64,000 nucleotides of DNA from Flavobacterium kingsejongi (GTDB lineage: Bacteria > Bacteroidota > Bacteroidia > Flavobacteriales > Flavobacteriaceae). The stretch is from contig NZ_CP020919.1 of assembly GCF_003076475.1 (NCBI RefSeq), positions 496,001 through 560,000 on the forward strand. Reading direction: 5' to 3'. Shown in pieces: positions 54,001 to 61,274 of this stretch. The translations under genes and the position numbers were made by a program. Below the pieces are notes generated by a model that saw only the letters and a list, made by a program, of their open reading frames with translations, was not told the DNA's origin and made no database searches. The first letter of the stretch is position 1. Each line of letters starts with the position of its first letter.

Positions 54001-57000
54001 ATCGCCTATCGTAAATCCATAGCCACTGCAAAAACGTTGTGGGCTGACGGCCGTTGGTGCTGGTGTATCGGTTAAGATCACTTCAATATCCAGGCGCACG
54101 GTACTTTCACAACCGCTAACATCCGTCAGGGCAGCAAAATAATGCCCGCCATCGGCTAACACTGTCGTTACCGGCAGGCTATTCCCTGCGGTAGCAGCAT
54201 CATACCATACAATATTCGTTTGGTTCACCTGTAAGTCGGCTATGGTTGCGGCACTAACCACACAGAATTCCTGCGTAGGATCGCCTGTTGTAGGTGTCGC
54301 AATATCATGGACCGTAATGGTCAGCACTTTGGCATTAGACGGTTTGGACTCGCAATAACTTGGACCGGAAGTCGTAATATAATAGGTAGTCGTTGCAGTA
54401 AGTACCGGAGTGGTAAAAATCGCAGGATTGCTATGGGCCGTAAATTCTGCTATTTTATTGGCCGGATCCAGGTCGGCAGTAGTATATACCCTTGTAGTCG
54501 GCACTATTATTGCGGAATCTATTGTAATAGGCACCGAAGCTGTCGTACCGCTACAAATGGCCTGATCGGCTGCTGTAATAGCATTGGCATCAGGATTTCG
54601 CATATAAACCCGGACTACTGTTTTCGTCTGGCTGCTGTTTAGCGCTTCACATTTGTTGTCGCCCGCTACTGTAACGATCCATTGTTTGGTTATCGTCGCA
54701 GGATCGGGAGGTGTAAATTCCGGTCCGGTATGCAGCAAGGCACCCCCAATCCCAAATTCATACCAACGGAAAACCGGGTTGATTACCGTAGTACTGGAAG
54801 CACTGAACGTACCATATTCGCCATCACAGACGTAGATAGGTGTCTCTTGAATATCAATATCCGTAAAGTTTTCTGCCAGCGGCTTAAAGTTAGCCACCAC
54901 CTGCAGTCGGTTTACGCTTTCACAGCCTGTCAGCAGTTGTGCTGCATAATAGGGCGTGCCATCCGTTAAAAGGGTGGTGTCCGGAAGCAGATTCCCTCCA
55001 ACAGCGGCATCATACCACACCACATTCGTTGGCGAAGTCACTAAATCGGCTACTGTAGGTGCGTCTGCCGCACAAAACAACTGTGGGCTTGCCCCTGTAG
55101 GTAATCCTGGTGCCGCAGTAAGCGAAGCGCGTACCGCAAGGCGGGCCGTACTTTCGCAGCCCGTCACAGGATCCGTTTGGGACGCATAATAAAAATTAGT
55201 ATCGACCAAAGCCGTCGCAGGATCCAATAAGGTTCCTCCTACATTGGCCGTATACCACTGAATGTTGTTTCCAGTTGCCAACAGTTGGGCTACAGTGGGT
55301 GCGGCAGCAGCACAAAAAGTTTGTGTAGTAGCTCCTGTTGGTGCTCCCGGTAGTGGGATCACCGTTACGGTATGCGTTCCCGCGACACTACCGTTACATC
55401 CGGTAGCGGTAGCGGTAATCACAGCTTCCCCGGAAAAGGCAGTATTCCAGCGAATGGTGGCACCATTTACCAAGCTGGTAATGGTGCCGGCAGATGCGGG
55501 TGTTATCGTATAGTTATTTCCAACGGGAACTTCATTATTGCCTACCGCATAGTACAACTGGGTCGCTCCCGCACAAATGGATGAGGTAGCCCCTAAATCA
55601 AAAGCCACACTATCCACCCGTGCGCGCACCGTTATTACCGTGCTTGCGGTAGAGTTGACACCATCACAACCGTATACCGTTCCGGTCACTGTTGCCGGGC
55701 CATAATAATCCGGATTCCAGGTGATTTCTCCCGGTGATTCCAAGCCATAAGGTGGAAAATCCTCAAATGGCAATGTGGCTATCGTACCCGCTTCCGGTGG
55801 AGTCATGGAATAAATAATAGTTCCACCCCTCCTACTTGTTACACCATACATCATGGAAGTTACCGTACCCTGGCAAACAGAGCTGATAGGGGTAGGAGCC
55901 GATGGGCCTCTTCCTTTCAGATAAATAGTATCTGCTTTTCGCTGTTTGTTTATAATATGTGTCGCACTTATAGGTCCATTACAACCCATCACGGTAGCTG
56001 TTACCGTCACTTCTCCACCTGGAAACCAATAATTTCCGACGGTACTACCGTAGGTTGCCCATACAATAGTTCCCGTTGTGCTAACAATATCACCTATTCC
56101 ATTTCCAGTAGGTGACATTGTATAAGTAATCGTACGGCCATAGGGGTCTACGGCAGTATAAGGTTGTGCCAGAGGAACCGGATCTCCACAAATTTCAGAA
56201 GTGGGTCCCAGGTCAAATACCGGAACGGCCGCAGGATCAATCACGGTTACCGTATGTACGGCATTCGTTGGCCCATTACAGCCTGCTGCTTCCGCAGTAA
56301 TTGTAGCGGTACCCGAGAATCCAATTTCCCAACTCACTAATCCCGTTGCCGGATCGATGATCCCGGCTACGGATGGCGTAAGGTTATAAGTCATTCCGGT
56401 ACTGTTGGCTGCGGTAGCAGTATAGGTTTCCGTAGCACCTGCACAAACACTGGAAGTAGCCCCCAGTGCAAAAACAGGTGTAGTCACATCCGGCGTAAGC
56501 TGTACCTGTACGGCCAGTCGTGTGGCACTTTCACAACCCGTTCCCGAATCGATCAGCGCCCCATAATAGGTCGTGGTATCAACCAATAGTGTCGTTCCCG
56601 GAAGCGATGCTCCTCCGGTGTCGTTACTAAACCAAACCACATTCGGTTCGGTAGTGACCAAATCGGAAACTGTAGCGCCTGTACAAAATGTTTGTGTTGC
56701 GGCTCCCGTAGGAGGCGCAACCAGTGGACTTACCGTAATGGTTACTACTTTGGCGGTGGCAGGCGTGTTTTCACATACCCCATCACCTTGTATCGTTACA
56801 TAATATGCTGTGTTATCCGTTAAGAGTGGTGTCCCAAAATAAGCCGTAGTGGATACTACAGTACTTAATGTTGGGTCACTATACCAGGTATAAACCGGGT
56901 TGGTTACTGTAGTTGTATTGGCAATCATTTCCAGCCCGATACCGGAGCATACCGTATGATCAAAAACCTGGGTAATATCTGCAGCGGTAGCGGTACGGTT

Positions 57001-60000
57001 AATGGTTACAGTCACCGGCAGGCGGTTCAGGCTTTCACAACTGCCCTGTCGTATCGCGCCATAATAGGTGTTTCCCGATACTAAGACAGTAGTAGCATTC
57101 AGTGCTGTACCTCCTGTTTCGGCAGCATACCAAACTATACCGGCCTGATCTGCTACCAAATCAGAAACACGGCCCCCCGTACAAAACTGTTGGTCAAGCA
57201 TACCGGTAGCATCCCCGGGTTGTGGATTCACTATCACGGCAACAACCTTCCCGTTATTAGGCTGGTTAGGGCAATAGGCATAACCGATTAACTGTACATA
57301 AAAGGTAGTCGTTTCCGTAAGCACTGGGGTAAAATTAGCCCCATCATGCACTAAGAAAGCGGGATCCAAGCTCGGATCATTGTACCACTTTATACCGGTT
57401 TCGGTACCAGTATCAATAGTAGCCGTTGCTACCAGCTCCTGGGTTTCCCCCAGGCATAATGGGCGATTGCCAGTTACAGTAATGCGGTCCGGCTGATAAG
57501 CGGGTAATACATACACATCTACACGTTGTGCTTCCGCAGGGCTATTTTGGCAGTTGCTGTTTCCGGTACGGGTCGTCGCGACCCAATAGCTACGCGTTGC
57601 CTGACCGAAAGCAACCGGTATTGTAAAATCGGTTCCGGTATTGACTAAGTTCGTTAATCCTGCATTGGAATACCAGTATACGTTGGTAAATTCCGATGCT
57701 ACGGTGGCCGTCAGGGTAACGGTGCTTGGTAAAGGTATGTCACATACCTGTACTGAATTTTGGGTGATAATATCCGAAGCCAGTGGCCGCTCGGCGGCAA
57801 TGGCCTGTACGGTCACTGCCGGGCTTTCGCAAGTATCGGTATTTTTAACCGTTACATAATAAGTTGTATTTACAGTTAGTGCAGGAGTAGTCAAATAACT
57901 ATAAGTCGAGACTACATTGGTCAGGGCCGCATCATCATACCAGGTAAAAACAGGATTGGTCAATGGGCTGGTCGCCGTAAAACGTACTCCAGTCCCCGTA
58001 CAAAAATAAAGCTCCGGTACTGCCACTATAGGCGCATCGGCAATAGGTGTAAGTGTTACTACTACTGAAATGGGCACTTCCCGTGCACATACCGAATTTT
58101 CTATGGCGATACCATAATACGTTTGTCCATCCACTAAAGGCGTGGCCGGATCATAAGGCGTCCCCGAAACCGGGGCATCATACCAGATTACGGAAACCGC
58201 ATCGGTTACTAAGTTGGCTACGGTAGCTCCGGCACAAAAAGTCTGTGTTGGCTCAAAGTTGAGCTCCCGGTCAATCATCGTCACGTTGTGCATACCATAA
58301 ACAGGTGTGCTACATCCTATGGCTTCAGCTTCAATCGTTGCTGAAATTCCGCTGTAATCAGGATTCCAGGTCACGGTTCCGGTGTCCGGATCAATAGTCC
58401 CTGCTTCCGGTGGCCTAAGGCTATAGGTCAGGCTTGTACTATTGACGGATGTGGCCGTATAGGTAACCGTAGATCCAGGGCAGGCCTCAGAAAAATCACC
58501 TAATGCAAAAACAGGAATTTCCGCATCTGGTGTAATCTGTACTAACACCGGTAGCCTATCGCTTTCATTTTCACACGGCCCAAACGGATTGAATTGTGCT
58601 GCATAATAGGTTGTACCACCCACTACATTCCCATTAACGTCCAACGGTGTTCCACCTGTTGGGGTATCATACCATCGAAAATAAAAGCTGCTGTTTATAT
58701 TAATTTGCCAAAACACGGCATAAGAGCAAAAAGTCTGTACTGGATCCCCTGTTGGTGTGGGCTCTTTTGGAGGTACTATTACATTGACTTCTTTGGCTGG
58801 GCCAGGGGTATCTTCACAAGTACCATCCCCTGTTACTGTTACATAATACGTCGTAGTCGTTTCCAATGCTGGCGTTGGGGTAAAATCCGCAGTCGTGGCT
58901 ACTACCGTAGTCAAAATCGGATCACTATACCAGGTATAGGCCGGATTGGTGATTGGGGTAGTCATAGATGCGGTTAGCGTTACGAGATCCCCTGCACATA
59001 TATTGACGTCCGCTGCTTCCGGTGTCCCTGCATTTGCAATCGTTATTGTTACGGGATGGGCATCGCCAGCTACATTTTCACAGTATCCATCGCTGTTGAC
59101 TGTAACATAAAATTTAGTGTCCATAGTCAATACCGGTGTCGTATAGGTAACAGTAGGATAAGTGGGAGCAGTGCGGATACTGGTAAACAGTAAGTTTGTC
59201 AGTTCCGGATCGCTATACACTTTTATAGTCCCATAGGTAATTGTGGGCGCGGTAATTGCTAAAGTAGCCGTTTGTCCCCTACAGATGGACTGATCATCTA
59301 CCTCAATATCACCAGCCGCTGCCTGAGAACGCTTCACCTGGCGTGAGACTACTCCTGAACTTCCGCCACCTATCCTGCTTTCACATTTATCGTCACCGCT
59401 CACTGTGATACGATAATATTCATTGATGGTCAGGTTAGCCGGATCCGGCGGGATAAATACCGGACCGGTACCTACCAGTATATAGGTATTACTACCTGCG
59501 GATTGATACCAACGGAATACGGGATTGCTCACTGTGGTGGTGGAAGCCTCAAAACGGCCATATTCCCCTACACACACATAGATGGTGCTTGCCGTAATAT
59601 CCGTTGAAATTGCCCTTGGAGTAAGTGTTACCACGACCTCAAGTCGCGTTGGGCTCACACAGCTTCCCGATTGCAATTCACCATAATAGGTGGTATTGGT
59701 TAATAAAGTTGTAGGAGTAACTGGCGTGCCTCCAGTAGCAACAGTGTACCAGACTACTCCCGTTTCGTTTGTCACCAAATCCGATACCCGTGACTCGGCA
59801 CAAAATGTTTGTGCCGCATCGCCTGTTGGCGTCGGTGGTACCGCTGTGATGTTCACCGTTACAGCCAGGCGTACTTCGCTTTCGCAAATTGCGTTTTCTA
59901 CGGCAGCACCATAATAGGTTTGGCCGTCTACCAATACCGTGGTTGGAGCAAGAAGCATCCCCGCAGTTGCAGCATCATACCACATAATAGTCGTGGCATT

Positions 60001-60774
60001 GGTTACCAGGTTGGCAACAGTGGCACCTTCGCAAAAGGATTGCGTGGCATTCCCGATGGGCGTGGGTGGATTCGGATTCACGGTAACCGTGATTTCATAG
60101 GCATCCCCCACTACATTTTCGCACACACCATCACCTTTTACGGTAAGATAATAAGTCGTTGTCACAATAGGGCTGGCTTCAAACTCAGGCCCATTCTGTA
60201 GTACAGTAGTCAGTGCTGCATCATCATACCAGGTAAAAACCGGATTGGTTACCGTAGGACTGGTAGCACCAAAATATCCCGTAATACCGGGACAAATTGT
60301 ATAGTTTGGTAACGGGTCAATATCCGCAGCAGTTGCCGTACGGTTAAGGCTTACGTTTACTGTTTGGGCAGCACCGGGTACATTTTCACAAGCACCGGGA
60401 CTTTGTATCGTTACATAATAGGTCGTATTTATGGTGGGTGACGGTTCATACACCGCTCCCGTATAGAGTTCATTAGCAGCTCCAAGCGCAGCATCGCTAT
60501 ACCATTTTATCACCGGGTTGTTGATCACCGTAGTGCTGGAAGCCGTTAAAGTAGCGGTTCCTCCGGGACAGATGGCCTGCGGCGCTACTTGTATATCCGA
60601 GGCAACGGATGGACGCTTGCCGACAAGGCTCACTCCTTTATAGTCGGCTCCAACGGTAGGAGTAACCAGTTTTTCACATTTATTATCCCCACTTACAGAT
60701 ACAATATACGGCCAGTTGTGGGTCGCATCCGGTACTTCATGCCTATAACTGCCGTAAAGATGTGTCGACTTCTC
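48049..60774 (-). CDS. Giant Ig-like repeat adhesin with T9SS type-B tail, 5'-truncated
   Basis: The open coding region spans 4241 codons. The C-terminus (about the last 100 residues; NGLSPNGDGQNDYFNI, VEIFNRYGARIY, GTYFYILKYE) is a gliding-motility-associated T9SS type-B sorting domain. Before it lies a DUF11 module (ITKTVDASSTVAVGDTVVF). The rest alternates Ig-like CHU_C-associated modules of two types (YYVTVxGDGxCEN and TQxFCxGAT..VADL), with 13 near-identical copies at 49966-53046. A GTG at 60633 is not a real start: clear module sequence (PYIVSVSGDNKCEKL) continues in frame to 60774, where a stop ends it. No signal peptide is present, so the product could not be secreted. It is probably a rearranged or broken gene. 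Confidence 0.85.
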   Translation of the reverse strand, partial: EKSTHLYGSYRHEVPDATHNWPYIVSVSGDNKCEKLVTPTVGADYKGVSLVGKRPSVASDIQVAPQAICPGGTATLTASSTTVINNPVIKWYSDAALGAANELYTGAVYEPSPTINTTYYVTIQSPGACENVPGAAQTVNVSLNRTATAADIDPLPNYTICPGITGYFGATSPTVTNPVFTWYDDAALTTVLQNGPEFEASPIVTTTYYLTVKGDGVCENVVGDAYEITVTVNPNPPTPIGNATQSFCEGATVANLVTNATTIMWYDAATAGMLLAPTTVLVDGQTYYGAAVENAICESEVRLAVTVNITAVPPTPTGDAAQTFCAESRVSDLVTNETGVVWYTVATGGTPVTPTTLLTNTTYYGELQSGSCVSPTRLEVVVTLTPRAISTDITASTIYVCVGEYGRFEASTTTVSNPVFRWYQSAGSNTYILVGTGPVFIPPDPANLTINEYYRITVSGDDKCESRIGGGSSGVVSRQVKRSQAAAGDIEVDDQSICRGQTATLAITAPTITYGTIKVYSDPELTNLLFTSIRTAPTYPTVTYTTPVLTMDTKFYVTVNSDGYCENVAGDAHPVTITIANAGTPEAADVNICAGDLVTLTASMTTPITNPAYTWYSDPILTTVVATTADFTPTPALETTTTYYVTVTGDGTCEDTPGPAKEVNVIVPPKEPTPTGDPVQTFCSYAVFWQININSSFYFRWYDTPTGGTPLDVNGNVVGGTTYYAAQFNPFGPCENESDRLPVLVQITPDAEIPVFALGDFSEACPGSTVTYTATSVNSTSLTYSLRPPEAGTIDPDTGTVTWNPDYSGISATIEAEAIGCSTPVYGMHNVTMIDRELNFEPTQTFCAGATVANLVTDAVSVIWYDAPVSGTPYDPATPLVDGQTYYGIAIENSVCAREVPISVVVTLTPIADAPIVAVPELYFCTGTGVRFTATSPLTNPVFTWYDDAALTNVVSTYSYLTTPALTVNTTYYVTVKNTDTCESPAVTVQAIAAERPLASDIITQNSVQVCDIPLPSTVTLTATVASEFTNVYWYSNAGLTNLVNTGTDFTIPVAFGQATRSYWVATTRTGNSNCQNSPAEAQRVDVYVLPAYQPDRITVTGNRPLCLGETQELVATATIDTGTETGIKWYNDPSLDPAFLVHDGANFTPVLTETTTFYVQLIGYAYCPNQPNNGKVVAVIVNPQPGDATGMLDQQFCTGGRVSDLVADQAGIVWYAAETGGTALNATTVLVSGNTYYGAIRQGSCESLNRLPVTVTINRTATAADITQVFDHTVCSGIGLEMIANTTTVTNPVYTWYSDPTLSTVVSTTAYFGTPLLTDNTAYYVTIQGDGVCENTPATAKVVTITVSPLVAPPTGAATQTFCTGATVSDLVTTEPNVVWFSNDTGGASLPGTTLLVDTTTYYGALIDSGTGCESATRLAVQVQLTPDVTTPVFALGATSSVCAGATETYTATAANSTGMTYNLTPSVAGIIDPATGLVSWEIGFSGTATITAEAAGCNGPTNAVHTVTVIDPAAVPVFDLGPTSEICGDPVPLAQPYTAVDPYGRTITYTMSPTGNGIGDIVSTTGTIVWATYGSTVGNYWFPGGEVTVTATVMGCNGPISATHIINKQRKADTIYLKGRGPSAPTPISSVCQGTVTSMMYGVTSRRGGTIIYSMTPPEAGTIATLPFEDFPPYGLESPGEITWNPDYYGPATVTGTVYGCDGVNSTASTVITVRARVDSVAFDLGATSSICAGATQLYYAVGNNEVPVGNNYTITPASAGTITSLVNGATIRWNTAFSGEAVITATATGCNGSVAGTHTVTVIPLPGAPTGATTQTFCAAAAPTVAQLLATGNNIQWYTANVGGTLLDPATALVDTNFYYASQTDPVTGCESTARLAVRASLTAAPGLPTGASPQLFCAADAPTVADLVTSPTNVVWYDAAVGGNLLPDTTLLTDGTPYYAAQLLTGCESVNRLQVVANFKPLAENFTDIDIQETPIYVCDGEYGTFSASSTTVINPVFRWYEFGIGGALLHTGPEFTPPDPATITKQWIVTVAGDNKCEALNSSQTKTVVRVYMRNPDANAITAADQAICSGTTASVPITIDSAIIVPTTRVYTTADLDPANKIAEFTAHSNPAIFTTPVLTATTTYYITTSGPSYCESKPSNAKVLTITVHDIATPTTGDPTQEFCVVSAATIADLQVNQTNIVWYDAATAGNSLPVTTVLADGGHYFAALTDVSGCESTVRLDIEVILTDTPAPTAVSPQRFCSGYGFTIGDIVVTGTNVLFYSTSTGGTPLDPTAAVNQRIYYASQTIGGCESSGRTYIQVYIIPTANETMIQSDPVPPVCYGASADLSVRSNFVTSPKFKWYTDNTLAFLLHTGPDYTTPPILTTTSFFVTVQDTVASLCENIPGRAFELVVNVKPYAVAADITASGASICRGTATTLVASSAIPNAIFKWYSDPALTLEIPADGSDPTGATLTVSPIAATTYYATVLGDGYCENEPNTGKDVTVNVTDIATPTTGDPIQEFCVINAPTIADLQVDQTTIVWYDAATAGNSLPVTTALADGGHYFAALTDVGGCESTVRLDIEVILNDAATPTTTDTTQEFCVINAPTVADLQVNETNITWYDLPTGGTIVPPTTALTDGGIYYASLTDANGCESSVRLAITVILNDAATPTTADTTQEFCVINGPTVADLQVNETNVTWYDLPTGGTIIAPTTALTDGGIYYASLTDASGCESSVRLAITVILNDAATPTTPDTTQEFCVINAPTVADLQVNETNVTWYDLPTGGTIVPPTTALTDAGIYYASLTDASGCASSVRLAITVILNDAATPTTTDTTQEFCVINAPTVANLQVNETNVTWYDLPTGGTIIAPTTALTDAGIYYASLTDANGCESSVRLVITVILNDAATPTTTDPTQEFCVINAPTVADLQVNETNVTWYDALTGGTIVPLTTALTDNGIYYASLTDANGCASSVRLAITVILNDAATPTTPDLTQEFCVINAPTVANLQVNETNVTWYNLPTGGTILPPTTALTDGAIYYASLTDASGCASSVRLAITVILNDAPTPTTTDLTQEFCVINAPTVADLQVNETNITWYDLPTGGTIVPPTTALTDGGIYYASLTDANGCASSVRLAITVILNDAATPTTPDLTQEFCVINAPTVANLQVNETNVTWYNLPTGGTILPPTTALTDGAIYYASLTDASGCASSVRLAITVILNDAATPTTTDLTQEFCVINAPTVADLQVNETNVTWYNLPTGGTIVPPTTALTDGGIYYASLTDANGCASSVRLAITVILNDAATPTTPDPTQEFCVINAPTVADLQVNETNITWYDLPTGGTIVPPTTALTDGGIYYASLTDASGCESSVRLAITVILNDAPTPTTTDLTQEFCVINTPTVADLQVNETNVTWYDLPTGGTIIAPTTALTDGGIYYASLTDASGCESSVRLAITVILNDAATPTTPDPTQEFCVINVPTVANLQVNETNVTWYTASTGGTIVPPTTALTDGAIYYASLTDASGCESSIRLAITVILNDAPTPTTPDLTQEFCVINVPTVANLQVNETNVTWYNLPTGGTILPPTTALTDGGIYYASLTDASGCESSVRLAITVILNDAAPPTGATTQSFCTATIPTVANLVATGDAIQWYASATGGVALDPATVVVQGATYYASQTAGGCESTQRLAVMVTLTPAAWAALIGVDPVTICVDETAVLTASTLVPNPVFTWYADSNLMTVLGTGAQLTVSPVVTTAYYVTVAGDGYCENTPGTAQTATVTVNRKATAADITIADRYVCTGDTVLLTASGTVVSPVYTWYSDPELTQLVHTGATYSVAPATTVTYYIAVSGYDVCINDPYTGKPITLTVAHVPTPTTNDPIQSFCGIDNPTVADLQVNATNFNWYATPTGGNPLPLNQLLTDGTVYYATESDLVSGCESEIRLEVTAVLRTDLPGDTSGWNPEACVLETVTYTTVAGMSDYVWFISGGTILSGGQLTDNYVTVQWITAGAGTVSVAYINAANCDPIVEITFGVTITLCGDIAITKTVDASSTVAVGDTVVFTIAATNLGTVAFTDVVINETLPDGYTFVQAFTTGGSYNPLTGLWTIAQLEGGETLTLKVTAIVKGSGDYLNVAYLESSFPEDPNPDNNRDEATITVSGIVIYNGLSPNGDGQNDYFNIEGLERYPNNSVEIFNRYGARIYHTNGYHTNGNVFRGISEGKGTISKGEVVPAGTYFYILKYETPHGGTVERSGYLYVTP
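49966..53046 (-). repeat. 13 tandem 237-bp repeats inside the giant adhesin gene
   Basis: Thirteen in-frame copies of a 79-residue Ig-like module, 3081 bp in all, with no length variation. Each runs from the ATPTT segment through TQEFCVIN, VNETNVTWY, TGGTI, GIYYASLTD and GC(E/A)SS to ITVILND. A more diverged copy precedes the array and an older module (TQSFCTATIPTVANL) follows. Copies differ at a few alternating positions (DL/NL, A/E before SS), as expected from duplication and gene conversion. Confidence 0.93.
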
Positions 60775-61193
60775 CTATAGTGTTCTACCAGATCCTATCT
60801 ATTTTTGGGCTGCTGAAAGAAGCGATGAAAATGTACAACATCCCCCTCACCGGAAACCAGCTGGATAATGAGCAGATCGTCTCCTACATCCACCAGAATA
60901 TTTATACGCCCAAACAGGTACAGATCAAAGCGGTTGCGGAACATTTTAATATTGCCCCGACCTATTTCAGTGCCTACTTTAAAAAGAACTTCGCGATTAC
61001 CTATCGGGACTACATCAACAAACTGCGGATCCAGCTGATCGAAAAACGCATTGCCAACGACCAGCTGACCATCAAACAGATCGCCTATGAATTTGGGTTT
61101 ACCGATGAAAGCCACCTCTCCAATTACTTTAAAAAGCGGAAGAACATCAACCCGAGCAATTATAAAAAACAGGAGGAGCATCCTACGGTATAA
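60762..61193 (+). CDS. AraC-type HTH regulator, N-terminal part missing
   Basis: The reading frame gives 143 residues. The C-terminal ~105 form a complete AraC/XylS DNA-binding domain with two HTH units: VQIKAVAEHFNIAPTYFSAYFKKNF and LTIKQIAYEFGFTDESHLSNYFKK, ending in NPSNYKKQ. AraC regulators normally have an N-terminal sensor domain of 130-170 residues; here only IVFYQILSIFGLLKEAMK, which looks like the linker helix, remains before the frame crosses into adhesin sequence on the other strand. The GTG at 60762 is thus unlikely to be the ancestral start. With its promoter lost it is probably not expressed properly. Confidence 0.75.
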   Translation: MSTSPIVFYQILSIFGLLKEAMKMYNIPLTGNQLDNEQIVSYIHQNIYTPKQVQIKAVAEHFNIAPTYFSAYFKKNFAITYRDYINKLRIQLIEKRIANDQLTIKQIAYEFGFTDESHLSNYFKKRKNINPSNYKKQEEHPTV

Positions 61194-61200
61194 CCGGGAC

Positions 61201-61228
61201 AAAAAAAAGACCCGCTGCACTGCAACGG
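61201..61228 (-). terminator. Terminator of the second T9SS protein gene
   Basis: On the minus strand CCGTTGCA and TGCAGCGG (one G-U pair) precede eight T residues. It lies about 47 bp after the stop at 61275 and also directly follows the AraC stop on the other strand. Confidence 0.6.
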
Positions 61229-61274
61229 ATCCATTTTAGATTAAATCAACAACCTCCCGGTTGCCGTCACTTAA

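Noticed and set aside
60631-60633. GTG as the start codon of the giant adhesin
   Set aside because: Recognisable module sequence (VSVSGDNKCEKLVTPT) continues in frame for 47 codons upstream, and a start here would give no signal peptide on a T9SS cargo.
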